A stretch of DNA of 64,000 nt. Origin: Amphritea pacifica. GTDB taxonomy: Bacteria; Pseudomonadota; Gammaproteobacteria; Pseudomonadales; Balneatricaceae. The notes beneath the pieces were generated by a model, which worked only from the letters and a program-made list of their open reading frames with translations, made no database searches and was not told the origin of the DNA. The position numbers were made by a program, and so were the translations under genes. This document shows positions 1 to 9,986 of this stretch, piece after piece. Within the stretch, counting starts at the first letter, position 1; each line of letters begins with the position of its first letter. The stretch covers positions 1-64,000 of the forward strand of contig NZ_JAFFZO010000003.1 in NCBI RefSeq assembly GCF_016924145.1, given 5' to 3'.

Positions 1-602
1 TGCTTGGCCATCAGGTAGGTTGCTTCAGCGTTACCGAAACCGGCATCGATATCGGCGATGATAGGCACTACGTGAGTGATATGGTTATCGATTTTTTCCT
101 GAGCGGCCGCTTCAGCAGCGCTGTCGCTGGCCTTACGGGCAGCATCGACTTCACGGAACAGGCCGCCCAGTTCGCGGGCATCAGCCTGACGCAGGAAGGT
201 GTACAGCTCTTCAATCAGGGATGCTACGGAGGTTTTCTCGTGCATAGACTGGTCAGGCAGGGGACCAAACTCAGAGCGCAGTGCAGCAACCATCCAGCCA
301 GACAGGTAGAGGTATTTACGGTCGGTGCTGTTGAAGTGCTTCTTAATAGAGATCATTTTTTGCTGACCGATAAAGCCGTGCCAGCAGCCCAGAGACTGAG
401 TGTACTGAGAAGAGTCGTTATCGTAACGCTCCATGTCTTTGCGCATGATAGCGGCGGTGTATTTAGCGATATCCAGACCGGTTTTAAACTTGTTCTGTGC
501 ACGCATACGGGCAGCGTATTCAGGGTTGATCGCGTTCCAGGCAGAACCGTAGGTCTCTTTCAGCGCGGCAACTGTTTCGATATCTTTATTCAGACTAGAC
601 AT
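1..602 (-). CDS. aceA: Isocitrate lyase, 5' part (runs off left edge)
   Basis: First enzyme of the glyoxylate shunt; cleaves isocitrate to glyoxylate and succinate in the cytoplasm. Reading leftward from the ATG at 602-600, the frame stays open to the window edge (about 200 residues). It gives a protein starting MSSLNKDIETVAALKETYGS, followed by the conserved stretches NPEYAARMRAQNKFKTGLD, GCWHGFIGQQK and VVPIIADIDAGFGNAEATY. These match the long (about 530 aa) isocitrate lyase of Pseudomonas and Colwellia type rather than the 434 aa E. coli form. The catalytic Cys region lies outside the window. A purine-rich GGATT sits just before the ATG. Two inverted repeats upstream (760-776, 840-856) resemble those around the phasin promoter. 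Confidence 0.95.
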   Translation of the reverse strand, partial: MSSLNKDIETVAALKETYGSAWNAINPEYAARMRAQNKFKTGLDIAKYTAAIMRKDMERYDNDSSQYTQSLGCWHGFIGQQKMISIKKHFNSTDRKYLYLSGWMVAALRSEFGPLPDQSMHEKTSVASLIEELYTFLRQADARELGGLFREVDAARKASDSAAEAAAQEKIDNHITHVVPIIADIDAGFGNAEATYLMAK

Positions 603-759
603 GGTAAATCCTTATATTGATAGCTCTCTGAATCAGCGTTTATGCTTTATAGATTCTGATCAGGGAGCGGTTTACTTCTTGCGTCAGCATATTGTCGAAG
701 TGGCAGACGCCTCACGGAGAGCCCATGATGCGGAGTTTGAACGGGTGGGTCAAAGCTTT

Positions 760-776
760 TTTGTGCAGGGCAGCAA
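760..776. promoter_or_regulatory. PhaR-like operator candidate, aceA upstream site 1
   Basis: The sequence reads TTTGTGC-AGG-GCAGCAA, a 7-3-7 inverted repeat with 5 of 7 arm positions complementary. Both arms are identical to those of the site downstream of the phasin promoter at 27087-27103; only the 3-bp spacer differs. CTGC-N3-GCAG is the published recognition core of PhaR-type regulators of PHA granule genes. That the same protein binds here is inference. The site is about 160 bp upstream of the aceA start codon. Confidence 0.5.
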
Positions 777-839
777 AGCTGTAGTTGTACTACAAAATCT
801 GATTAAGCTGACTTGTAATTTAATTACACAGGGGATGCT

Positions 840-856
840 GTGTTGCATTGCAGCAA
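840..856. promoter_or_regulatory. PhaR-like operator candidate, aceA upstream site 2
   Basis: The sequence reads GTGTTGC-ATT-GCAGCAA, again 7-3-7 with five complementary arm positions and a right arm identical to the other copies. It starts exactly 80 bp from the first aceA site, about eight helical turns, so a looped pair is conceivable. Function is inferred from repetition only. Confidence 0.4.
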
Positions 857-1069
857 AGCCAGAAGACATCAGTGATCAGCGCCTTATAGTCTAAAGTCTA
901 GCGACTTTCGGTGGGGTGGATAAACCGTACATTTACACAGAATTTTAGTTATAAAAACATATTGATTATATAGCTAATTATTATAGGCGGTCTTTGACTA
1001 CAACATCCATAAGACCCTGAAAGTGCGGCAGATCAGAAAAAGATGATAAATATCAGTTAACTAAAACAG

Positions 1070-1097
1070 AAAAAGGCCAGAGTATCTGACCTTTTTT
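1070..1097 (-). terminator. Rho-independent terminator after roxA
   Basis: Inverted repeat of AAAAAGGCCAG and CTGACCTTTTT with a 5-nt loop and A/T tracts on both sides. It lies about 60 bp beyond the roxA stop on the leftward strand, so it most likely ends the trmJ-roxA transcript. Confidence 0.75.
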
Positions 1098-1157
1098 GGT
1101 AAATTGCTGATGACTGCTCAGGGGGAGCCAGAGAGTGAAACCTATAACCCTATGAGG

Positions 1158-2315
1158 TTATTCTGTATACAGCGATCCCTGATTATACAGATCAGCCAGT
1201 AACTGCAGCTGCTGTTCACTCCAGTCTCCCTGATTGATCACAATCAGAGGGGACTGGCAAAGACTGGTGGCTAAAGTGCCGCAGCTTCCCGAGACTTTAA
1301 AACAGCTTCCATCGGCATAGAGCTGAATCTCATCACCCTCACCGGCACTGTAGGAGAAGCGACTTCCCTCATTGCGGATAAAGCAGAGATCACCCTCCTT
1401 GAGAGCTTCACGAATCTCGTCTACGGTGGCGGGCTGTTCCGGACGCTGATCCAGTTCAGGGTATTTCGGATCAGTGACGAATTTCCCCAACCACTCGCCC
1501 AGCCGGGCATCATCCTCAAGGTAGGAGGTAAAGATCTCGCGTACTTTTTGCAGGGCCTCGGGCCGGATTTCGCCGGGATTATCCTGCAGGGTCAGATCAG
1601 GATCGGTATAGCGGGACTCTGAAGTCAGCTTTTCACCGATGAAATCGGTAAAGCTACGCATAATCTCAGCGTGTGAGGGCGCTCTGAAACCCACCGAGTA
1701 GGTCATGCAATCATCGGACTCACCTATGCCGTTGTGGCCAACCTGTGGTGGAATATAAAGCATATCTCCCGGTTCAAGTACCCAGTTATATTCTGGCTCC
1801 CACTCGGTCATGATCATGACCGGCGTATCGGGGCGACGGGGCGAATTTTGATCAAAGAAACCGCCAACCTCCCAGCGGCGCTTACCCTGGGTCTGGATCA
1901 GAAATACATCATAATTATCATAATGGGGACCCACGCCGCCGCCCTGACTGGCGAAGCTAACCATCAGGTCATCGTAGCGCCAGTTAGGAATAAAGCGGAA
2001 CTGTTCGACAATCTCACTGGCTTCAGGCACCCAGTGATCCACCGCCTGTACCAGGAGTGTCCAGTGGGAATCGGGAAGGTTGCTAAAGGTGTCTTCATCA
2101 AAAGGCCCATGCTGTATCTGCCAGTCACTGCCATCCGGGCTCTGGACAACCAGCCTTGACTCAACATCCTCTTCAAGCGACAGGCCTGCCAGCTCATCTG
2201 CTCCGACAGGAGCTTCAAAGTCAGGAAAAGCGTTGCGAACCAGTAGCGGCTTCTTCTGCCAGTAATCACGCAGAAACTCTTCGATTGAGATGTCGCCGAA
2301 AGGTGAATCACTCAT
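1158..2315 (-). CDS. roxA: 50S ribosomal protein L16 arginine hydroxylase (JmjC/cupin)
   Basis: 2-oxoglutarate/Fe(II)-dependent ribosomal oxygenase of the RoxA (YcfD) family, which hydroxylates an arginine of ribosomal protein L16. The JmjC cupin core is clear: PHYDNYD supplies the iron ligands His131 and Asp133, and PPQVGHNG supplies the distal His194. KRRW following the HxD strand matches the 2-oxoglutarate-binding region. Length is 385 aa against about 373 in E. coli. The C-terminal half carries the winged-helix-like part of the family. Its ATG overlaps the trmJ stop by 4 bp (ATGA), so the two are probably translationally coupled. A hairpin terminator follows. Confidence 0.93.
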   Translation of the reverse strand: MSDSPFGDISIEEFLRDYWQKKPLLVRNAFPDFEAPVGADELAGLSLEEDVESRLVVQSPDGSDWQIQHGPFDEDTFSNLPDSHWTLLVQAVDHWVPEASEIVEQFRFIPNWRYDDLMVSFASQGGGVGPHYDNYDVFLIQTQGKRRWEVGGFFDQNSPRRPDTPVMIMTEWEPEYNWVLEPGDMLYIPPQVGHNGIGESDDCMTYSVGFRAPSHAEIMRSFTDFIGEKLTSESRYTDPDLTLQDNPGEIRPEALQKVREIFTSYLEDDARLGEWLGKFVTDPKYPELDQRPEQPATVDEIREALKEGDLCFIRNEGSRFSYSAGEGDEIQLYADGSCFKVSGSCGTLATSLCQSPLIVINQGDWSEQQLQLLADLYNQGSLYTE

Positions 2316-3079
2316 TGATCAGATCCTTTATCCTGGGATTGTATAGTCTCTTGCTTAGCGTCAGCTAACTCAGAGGTGGTTTCGTCTATCGATGTCAGAA
2401 TGCCCCGCAACATGTTTAACTCGGTGCGTTCCGGCCGGGAACGGTTAAAATAGCGGCGCAGTTTATCCATCACCTTGCCCTCATGCTGAGGGATGATGAA
2501 GTGGGTTTTGCGCAGTGCACTTTCCAGGTGTACGTAGAACCGTTCCATATCCCGGGTCAGGGGGTAGGGCTCATCGCGTTTAATAAAGTCCTGCTTGCTA
2601 TGGGCCTGCCAGATCTCGTAACACACCAGCTGAATAGCGGCAGACACGTTAAGCACCGGGTATTCAGGATTGGCCGGGATATAGACATGGTAGTTGCATC
2701 GTTGCAGTTCAGCGTTATGCAGCCCCATCGTTTCACGACCAAAGATGATGGCAACCTTGCCATGCTCCGCTTCACCGACCACCTTGCGGGCACAGTCATG
2801 AGCATCAAAAATGGGCAGATCAAAGGTGCGGTTGCGGGCGCTGGTACCGATCACCAGTTGGCAATCAGCTATCGCCTCATCCAGAGTGCTGACCACCACT
2901 GCACTATCAAGGAGGTCTTTGGCGCCTGCCGCGCGGGCATCGGCTTCCACATCCGGAAACACCCTGGGTTCTACCAGGTAGAGCTGACTTAAGCCCATAT
3001 TTTTCATCGCCCGGGCGGCGGCTCCGATATTGCCGGGGTGAAAGGTATTGATCAGTACGATACGGATATTGTCTAGCAT
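2312..3079 (-). CDS. trmJ: tRNA (cytidine/uridine-2'-O-)-methyltransferase TrmJ
   Basis: SPOUT-class RNA methyltransferase that 2'-O-methylates position 32 of several tRNAs with SAM as donor. Visible motifs are the N-terminal NTFHPGNIGAAARAMKNMG (motif 1), FGRETMGL (motif 2) and PVLNVSAAIQLVCYE (motif 3 of the trefoil knot). Length is 255 aa, close to the E. coli enzyme (246 aa). It is the first gene of a two-gene leftward operon with roxA, overlapping it by 4 bp. In many relatives trmJ lies next to suhB or isc genes; here the upstream neighbour is an unrelated divergent MBL hydrolase. Confidence 0.95.
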   Translation of the reverse strand: MLDNIRIVLINTFHPGNIGAAARAMKNMGLSQLYLVEPRVFPDVEADARAAGAKDLLDSAVVVSTLDEAIADCQLVIGTSARNRTFDLPIFDAHDCARKVVGEAEHGKVAIIFGRETMGLHNAELQRCNYHVYIPANPEYPVLNVSAAIQLVCYEIWQAHSKQDFIKRDEPYPLTRDMERFYVHLESALRKTHFIIPQHEGKVMDKLRRYFNRSRPERTELNMLRGILTSIDETTSELADAKQETIQSQDKGSDQ

Positions 3080-3512
3080 AGTGTCATCGTTAGTCAGTTC
3101 AGGCGGCTATGATAGTCAGTTACGGCCTGGAAGTTATTGTTTCAGATCAGGGTTACTGGGCGCTGATGATCTGCAAAAGGTCGCACACATCGCGTTCCGG
3201 TTTGCCAGAAACGAGAGGTTTGTCTGAGTGTATGGTGGTCTGTCGTGGCTGGTTTAAGGTGTTCAGAATGGCGTAAGTTTAATGAGTTTTGAGTCGACAA
3301 TCCAGAATGATTCCGTTGCGATCCGAGGTCAGGGAGCGTCAACGGGAAAAGAATCGCCAGAGAGGTATAAACCGGTCTCTGGCCGCAAAGATCAATATAT
3401 TGACTGTATAGGTAAATCCGAAGCCGCCGCTGTCCGGTTTAAACATGCTAATCTGAACGGCCAGTGGATCGCTCTGGCTTTCGACTCAATCCTGATTCTT
3501 GAGGGTGTTATC
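3080..3512. other. Divergent intergenic region trmJ / MBL hydrolase
   Basis: About 430 bp between divergent genes. The frame of the MBL gene stays open back to 3282, but that 77-codon extension has no family resemblance and I treat it as non-coding. It should hold promoters for both genes. I see no distinctive operator or hairpin. Confidence 0.5.
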
Positions 3513-4571
3513 GTGAATTCAATAGTTACCGCCAAATACGCTGTGCCGGAGCCCGGTCAGTTGCTTGAGGTGGCCCCCGGCGTATTGTGGCTACGGATGC
3601 CGCTGCCTTTCGAGCTGGATCATATCAATCTCTATCTGATCGATGATACCGATGGTTGGGTTGTGGTGGACTGCGGACTGGGAAACTCTGACACCCGCGC
3701 TGTGTGGCAGAACGTCATAGCCAGCTACTTGCAGGGGCGGCCGATTAAAAAAGTTATCCTGACTCATGCTCACATTGATCATATCGGCGCGGCGGGCTGG
3801 TTGTGTCAGTATACCGGTGCTCCGCTCTGGATCACGGCAGGTGAGCAGGCGACTGCTGAAGAGTATTTCCAGTTAGAGGGCGAGTGCGGCGATACCATTA
3901 AGGATCAGGCTCGTTGTTTCCTGCACAGCCTGGGAATGGATCAGCAACAGGTCACCGGGATTATGGGGATTTTTAGCGGTATCTCATCACTGGTTCATCC
4001 GCTGCCGGACACTATCCGCGAGCTAAAAGAGGGTATGGGTATTCAGATCGGTACTGCTGAGTGGCGGGTGATTGTCTCAGAGGGGCATTCAGAGGCCCAT
4101 GCCTGCTTGTACTCGGAGGCACTGGGCGTACTGATCTCCGGCGATCAGGTGTTACCCCGGATAAGTTCTAATGTCAGTGTCAGGGCGGGGAAGCCTGATG
4201 CTAATCCGATGCGGGCCTGGATCGGATCACTGGAGCGGCTGCAAGCGCTACCGGCTGACACTCTGATACTGCCGGCCCATGAACGCCCATTTTATGGCCT
4301 CAGACAGCGGCTTGACGAGCTGATTGAGGAGCATATGGAGACCCTGCTGAATGTTGAGCGGGCCTGCTCTGAGCCGGTAACGGTCATGCAACTGGCGGGG
4401 CTGATCTATCAGCGCAAGCTGACACTGTTCGACCTGTTGCTGGCGGGAGGGGAGTGCCTGGCTAATCTGAACTACCTGCTGGCAGAAAAGCGTCTACAGT
4501 GTTTGCCGGATGCCGATAGTGTGCTGGTTTTTTCCCAGCTCCAGTCTCAGCAGCGTCAGTCAGACGATTAA
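3513..4571 (+). CDS. MBL-fold metallohydrolase
   Basis: Cytoplasmic metallo-beta-lactamase-fold hydrolase, substrate unknown. The zinc motif LTHAHIDHIGAAG (HxHxDH) is intact. It is followed by EGHSEAHACLY (third His), the bridging Asp in LISGDQVLP and a terminal LPAHERPFYGL. The C-terminal 80 residues resemble the winged-helix tail of glyoxalase-II-like or LACTB2-like proteins. I start at the GTG at 3513: family members begin a few residues before an EVAPGVLWLRMPLPF-like segment, and GAGGG lies about 6 nt upstream. A longer form from 3282 is formally open. The stop overlaps the stop of the convergent hydrolase gene by 4 bp. Confidence 0.85.
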   Translation: MNSIVTAKYAVPEPGQLLEVAPGVLWLRMPLPFELDHINLYLIDDTDGWVVVDCGLGNSDTRAVWQNVIASYLQGRPIKKVILTHAHIDHIGAAGWLCQYTGAPLWITAGEQATAEEYFQLEGECGDTIKDQARCFLHSLGMDQQQVTGIMGIFSGISSLVHPLPDTIRELKEGMGIQIGTAEWRVIVSEGHSEAHACLYSEALGVLISGDQVLPRISSNVSVRAGKPDANPMRAWIGSLERLQALPADTLILPAHERPFYGLRQRLDELIEEHMETLLNVERACSEPVTVMQLAGLIYQRKLTLFDLLLAGGECLANLNYLLAEKRLQCLPDADSVLVFSQLQSQQRQSDD

Positions 4572-5407
4572 TGGTTTAGTTTCCGGGCAAATTTTTGCAG
4601 ATCCCAGATAAACCGCTCGCGGTGGAATAGCTGAGGCGAGTGATCTGATTTTTCGTAGATATGCAACTCAGAGGCGGCAATATTATCCCGCACGTACTCT
4701 GCCACCGATTGGCTATAGAACTGACTCTCATCACCATATATCAGTAGTGCGGGGATCGTTATGGATGGCAGTATATCTCTGTAGTCTGCAGCGGTAAGGC
4801 TTTCCCAACACCGTATCAGAGGTTCACTCTCCAGGGTTTGCAGGTGCTCCCGCATCTGCTGAAAACCCCGCGAGTTGCGACGGTAGTTCTCAAGGGACTT
4901 ACCGTTATAACCATTGGCGACCAGTTGCAGCAATCCTTCGGCAAAGTTATCACGCAGTCTGCCAACAAACTGCTTATTGGCGGTCTGATCAAAATTGCCA
5001 TAAATACCGTTTTGCCAGTGCCCATCGGTGATAAGTCTGGGAGACTGATCGATAATGCAGACGCCGGCTAAACGCTGACAACCAAAATCACGGATATATT
5101 GCCACAGGGTCAGTGCGCCCATGGAGTGGCCGACCAGTAACACCTTTTCCAGATCGTGGTGTTCAATCAGGGTTTGCAGGTCGTTAGCCATATCGCTGAC
5201 ATGGTTGCTGATGTCAGGGCTTTGCTGATGGCCGCCGTGGCCCCGGGCATCCCAGCAGATCACTTCATGCTGATCAGCCAGTGCGGAGGCGAAGGGGAGC
5301 CAGTCTTTTGCGCTGGCACTCCAGCCATGCAGAAAGATAACCGGGCTGCCTTTTCCCAGTCGCAAATAGTGTATTTTTGCCCCATCGGGAGCAGTAATTA
5401 TTTCCAT
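4568..5407 (-). CDS. Alpha/beta hydrolase
   Basis: Alpha/beta-hydrolase-fold enzyme of 279 aa with a complete triad: FLHGWSASAKDW oxyanion strand, nucleophile Ser95 in GHSMG, acid Asp in LLIYGDESQ and His in SDHSPQLF. There is no signal peptide, so it should be cytoplasmic. Members act on esters, lactones or C-C bonds and the sequence does not say which. It converges on and overlaps the MBL gene, and lies upstream of the purB terminator, so it is transcribed from its own promoter in the 5408-5444 gap or by readthrough from purB. Confidence 0.85.
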   Translation of the reverse strand: MEIITAPDGAKIHYLRLGKGSPVIFLHGWSASAKDWLPFASALADQHEVICWDARGHGGHQQSPDISNHVSDMANDLQTLIEHHDLEKVLLVGHSMGALTLWQYIRDFGCQRLAGVCIIDQSPRLITDGHWQNGIYGNFDQTANKQFVGRLRDNFAEGLLQLVANGYNGKSLENYRRNSRGFQQMREHLQTLESEPLIRCWESLTAADYRDILPSITIPALLIYGDESQFYSQSVAEYVRDNIAASELHIYEKSDHSPQLFHRERFIWDLQKFARKLNH

Positions 5408-5444
5408 TATTTCAAATGCTTGTGAAATTAAGTTAAAGCAATAA

Positions 5445-5470
5445 AAAAGCAGAGCCGGAGCTCTGCTTTT
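5445..5470 (-). terminator. Bidirectional hairpin terminator downstream of purB
   Basis: Perfect 11-bp stem AAAAGCAGAGC / GCTCTGCTTTT around a 4-nt loop, flanked by A and T runs. It lies 17 bp beyond the purB stop and ends the leftward nudJ-mnmA-hflD-purB transcript. Confidence 0.9.
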
Positions 5471-5486
5471 ATACTACCAGCGATCT

Positions 5487-6977
<1,491 letters not shown>

Positions 6978-7649
6978 TCAGTCCCGCCCGCTGATCTGCC
7001 GCACCGATGGACGTAGTCTGGATTTAAAAAATAACAGGTGCCAGCGTTTACCACCTACCTGTCGCCACAGCATGGCGGAGCGGATGCCCGCTAACAGAAG
7101 CGCCCGTATTTTGGCCGCATTTTCTGCATTCTGAAGATGGCGGGGTTCGCCGGTGACCTGTATGCGAAAGCTGAATGTACTGAGGGTATCCTGATAGAGA
7201 CTGGCCAGATTTGCCACGACGCTGGGATGAGTATAGGCCGCAGGATTGTCTTTGAGGCTGGTGCCGGCCTCGGCAAAATAGCTGGCTTGCTGAGCGATCT
7301 TGTCGATACGCCCACCAATCACCTTCAGCAGATCCGGCCGCTTATTCAGCTTTCTCTCAAGATGGATAAGGCTCAGGCCATAACGGATGATATCCTGATT
7401 CTGGTCGGCACGACTCTTGTCCAGCAGTTCCTGAAGTCCGCGAAATCCCTGACTCAGGTTGATCGGAAGATCATGAACACCACCAAAGATCTCTTCGGTG
7501 GTCTGCGGGTTGGTGACAAAGATGCTGGCCAGCGATGTTTCAAAGCTGTTCTGCGACACCATTCCCCGGGTTGCAATCTGTTCCACCAGGCTGGCCGCCT
7601 GAAACAATCCGGCCAGGGCGATTGCCTGTTGATCTTCTGCTCTGGACAT
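6978..7649 (-). CDS. hflD: High frequency lysogenization protein HflD
   Basis: HflD (YcfC) family, an all-helical membrane-associated protein. In E. coli it binds phage lambda CII and lowers lysogeny; its housekeeping role is unclear. The N-terminal helix AIALAGLFQAASLVEQIA and the segment LERKLNKRPDLL are typical. Length is 223 aa, about 10 more than E. coli because of a basic C-terminal tail. It lies 17 bp after mnmA, in the order found in most gammaproteobacteria. Confidence 0.93.
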   Translation of the reverse strand: MSRAEDQQAIALAGLFQAASLVEQIATRGMVSQNSFETSLASIFVTNPQTTEEIFGGVHDLPINLSQGFRGLQELLDKSRADQNQDIIRYGLSLIHLERKLNKRPDLLKVIGGRIDKIAQQASYFAEAGTSLKDNPAAYTHPSVVANLASLYQDTLSTFSFRIQVTGEPRHLQNAENAAKIRALLLAGIRSAMLWRQVGGKRWHLLFFKSRLRPSVRQISGRD

Positions 7650-7666
7650 ATTATCGATCGATCTCC

Positions 7667-8809
7667 CTATGCTGCTGTGGAATCTGTTTTCCCGGTGGTT
7701 TCAATAACGCCACCGCCAAGACAGATGTCGTTATGGTATATCACAACTGACTGCCCCGGGGTAACAGCTCGCTGGGGCTCGTCAAACTCAATGCGAAAGC
7801 TGTCACCCTCAGCGATGACAGTGCAGGCCTGATCAGACTGACGGTACCTTACCTTGGCGCGGCAGCGAAAAGGCAGGGTGGGGGAGTCGCCACTGATCCA
7901 GAAGATCTCGCTGGCGGTCAGCCAGTTACTGAACAGTAACTCATGCTGCTGCCCCTGCACTGCAATCAGTACATTGCGTTGCAGATCTTTTTCCGCCACA
8001 AACCAGGGCTCTTCCGGATAATCTTTCAGGCCACCGATACCCAGCCCCTGTCGCTGACCAATGGTGTGATACATCAGTCCCTGATGCTGGCCGATGATAT
8101 CCCCCTCCGGTGTTTCGATATTGCCCGGTTGGGCGGGCAGGTATTGCTTAAGGAAGTCAGTGAAACGGCGTTCGCCGATAAAGCAGATGCCGGTGCTGTC
8201 TTTCTTGTTATGGGTAATAAGGTCGTGCTGTTCGGCCAGACGGCGCACTTCGGGCTTTTCCAGTTCGCCCACCGGAAACAGTGTCTGTGCCAGCTCTTCA
8301 GAGCCAACCTGATGCAGGAAGTAGCTCTGGTCCTTGTTGTTATCCAGACCTTTAAGCAGTGCTGCTTTACCATCGATCTCACCCCGTCGTACATAGTGCC
8401 CGGTGGCTATCATGTCAGCACCCAGCATCTTCGCATATTCGAGGAATGCCTTAAACTTAATCTCACGATTGCAGAGAATATCGGGGTTTGGAGTGCGGCC
8501 TGCTTTATACTCTTCGAGAAAATGTTCAAATACATTATCCCAGTACTCCGCGGCAAAGTTAGCGGTATGCAATCTGATACCCAGCTTATCGCTGACCGCC
8601 TGAGCATCCGCCAGATCGTCCATTGCCGTGCAGTATTCAGTACCATCATCCTCATCCCAGTTTTTCATAAACAGGCCTTCAACCTGATATCCCTGCTGTT
8701 GTAGTAACAGCGCAGAGACCGATGAGTCGACACCGCCGGACATGCCGACGATGACTTTTATGGCTGCAGGATCATGTGTTGCAGGGGTGTTGTGTGCTGC
8801 TTCTGACAT
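7667..8809 (-). CDS. mnmA: tRNA-specific 2-thiouridylase MnmA
   Basis: Adenylates and thiolates U34 of tRNA-Lys, -Glu and -Gln with sulfur relayed from IscS-TusE. The PP-loop [12 protein letters not shown] lies near residue 22. The two catalytic cysteines are in [12 protein letters not shown] and [12 protein letters not shown], and the C-terminal beta-barrel that contacts tRNA is complete. Length is 380 aa with a short Ala/His-rich N-terminal extension before the PP-loop. It lies between nudJ and hflD on the same strand. Confidence 0.98.
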   Translation of the reverse strand: MSEAAHNTPATHDPAAIKVIVGMSGGVDSSVSALLLQQQGYQVEGLFMKNWDEDDGTEYCTAMDDLADAQAVSDKLGIRLHTANFAAEYWDNVFEHFLEEYKAGRTPNPDILCNREIKFKAFLEYAKMLGADMIATGHYVRRGEIDGKAALLKGLDNNKDQSYFLHQVGSEELAQTLFPVGELEKPEVRRLAEQHDLITHNKKDSTGICFIGERRFTDFLKQYLPAQPGNIETPEGDIIGQHQGLMYHTIGQRQGLGIGGLKDYPEEPWFVAEKDLQRNVLIAVQGQQHELLFSNWLTASEIFWISGDSPTLPFRCRAKVRYRQSDQACTVIAEGDSFRIEFDEPQRAVTPGQSVVIYHNDICLGGGVIETTGKTDSTAA

Positions 8810-8881
8810 AGGGAGTATATGCGACCTTAAAGCTGTGTATGTTCTGATTAATATGCGACCGGAGTCATGTAATTCAATGCT

Positions 8882-9340
8882 TCACTGCCGATTTGCTTCA
8901 ACAATGACCGACAGAGGGAAGCGGATGCCCGCCAGGTAATCATCGATGCAGCGGGTGACCATGGGGCTGCGCAACCTGTCTTTGTGCATCTCCAGCTCCG
9001 CCCGACTCAGCCAGACAGCCCGTTCAATACCGGTATCCAGTGGCTGTTCAGGATTATGACTGTCCGTCTGCGCGGCGAAGCAGTAGCGGTGGTACGTGAT
9101 CCCGTTGGCGGGTGCCGTATAGACATAGATGCCTATCAGGGCAGTGGGGGTGACGCTCCAGCCTGTCTCTTCCTGCGTTTCGCGTATCGCAGCTTCGATA
9201 AAGGTTTCATTCGCTTCGACGTGACCAGCAGGTTGATTGATAACCAACTGCTGCAGTGATAACGACTGCTCTTCGACGCAGAGGAACTTACTGTCCCGCT
9301 CAATAATGGTTGCCACAGTTACGTGGGGTGTCCAACGCAT
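8882..9340 (-). CDS. nudJ: Nudix hydrolase NudJ
   Basis: Nudix pyrophosphatase. E. coli NudJ (YmfB) hydrolyses HMP-PP and nucleoside triphosphates. The Nudix box fits perfectly: a Gly, five residues, Glu, seven residues, then RETQEETGW. Length is 152 aa, like E. coli NudJ (153). It is the first gene of the leftward nudJ-mnmA-hflD-purB cluster, and in E. coli it neighbours rluE and icd just as here. The moaE gene inserted on the opposite strand is the only difference. Confidence 0.94.
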   Translation of the reverse strand: MRWTPHVTVATIIERDSKFLCVEEQSLSLQQLVINQPAGHVEANETFIEAAIRETQEETGWSVTPTALIGIYVYTAPANGITYHRYCFAAQTDSHNPEQPLDTGIERAVWLSRAELEMHKDRLRSPMVTRCIDDYLAGIRFPLSVIVEANRQ

Positions 9341-9493
9341 TCTTCATCCCGTATATTAGGGGGCATAAAACTTTGTGAAGCCCCGTTGTTTCGATTTTGT
9401 TTCGATCACCAGCAGGCCATTTTTCACTGCAGTGTGTACAGGCGGCCAACCTTACCATTTTTGATCACTTTTGGCTGTATTTTGGAGTCCCCA

Positions 9494-9949
9494 TTGTTCA
9501 AAGATTTTGTTTCGGTTCAGACAGATGATTTCTCCTTAGCTGAGCTGGCTGATCAGGTCAGATCAGAAGATGCCAGTAATGGTGCAGTTGTGACCTTTAC
9601 CGGTATCGTGAGGCAGCTCACCAGTGGTCCGGGGTTGCAAGCGATGTACCTTGAGCATTACCCCGGAATGACTGAAAAGGCGCTTAATGGGATCATATGT
9701 CAGGCTCGCAGTCGCTGGTCGCTAGGGAATGTGGTGGTGGTTCACCGCATTGGGCGCCTGGAACTGAATGAGAATATTGTCTTTGTGGGGGTTGGTAGCG
9801 CTCACCGGCGGGCGGCGTTTGAAGCCGCTCAGTTTATTATGGATTATCTCAAGCGTGATGCGCCGTTCTGGAAGAAAGAGATCACGGTTGAAGGCGAGCA
9901 CTGGGTTGAGGCTAAGCAGAGTGATCTCGATGCCGCTGAGAAATGGTAA
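9494..9949 (+). CDS. moaE: Molybdopterin synthase catalytic subunit MoaE
   Basis: Large subunit of molybdopterin synthase, which transfers sulfur from MoaD thiocarboxylate to precursor Z. Conserved parts are VTFTGIVR, EHYPGMTEK, HRIGRLELNE, VGSAHRRAAFEA and the catalytic Lys pair in FWKKEITVEGEHWVEA. The frame is open from 9323, but the family begins at about VSVQTDDF. I choose TTG at 9494 because GGAG precedes it by 6 nt; this gives 151 aa, the normal length. No moaD, moaA or moaC lies nearby, so this is an isolated moa gene inserted into the nudJ-rluE-icd block. Confidence 0.93.
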   Translation: MFKDFVSVQTDDFSLAELADQVRSEDASNGAVVTFTGIVRQLTSGPGLQAMYLEHYPGMTEKALNGIICQARSRWSLGNVVVVHRIGRLELNENIVFVGVGSAHRRAAFEAAQFIMDYLKRDAPFWKKEITVEGEHWVEAKQSDLDAAEKW

Positions 9950-9951
9950 TG

Positions 9952-9986
9952 GGCCGCGCACTATAGGGTTAGCGCGGCCTGTTTTT
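9952..9986 (+). terminator. Terminator after moaE, overlapping the rluE 3' end
   Basis: GGCCGCGC / GCGCGGCC stem with a 12-nt loop followed by TGTTTTTT. The right arm lies inside the last codons of the convergent rluE gene (stop at 9969), so coding and terminator functions share the same bases. Confidence 0.75.

Larger units (their letters stand above)
603..1069. other. Intergenic region upstream of aceA
   Basis: About 470 bp with no convincing gene. Open frames here lack family resemblance and a good ribosome binding site. It is the leader/promoter side of leftward aceA and contains two TTTGTGC-N3-GCAGCAA-like inverted repeats, listed separately. The 930-1000 part is strongly AT-rich. I could not fix a sigma-70 promoter for aceA with confidence. 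Confidence 0.6.

Noticed and set aside
601-894. Open frame on the + strand opposite the aceA start and upstream region
   Set aside because: No family resemblance and no binding site; the aceA frame and its regulatory region explain the sequence.
3282-3512. 77-codon N-terminal extension of the MBL hydrolase
   Set aside because: Family members start near the EVAPGVLWLRMP segment, and a GTG with GAGGG fits; the extension has random composition.
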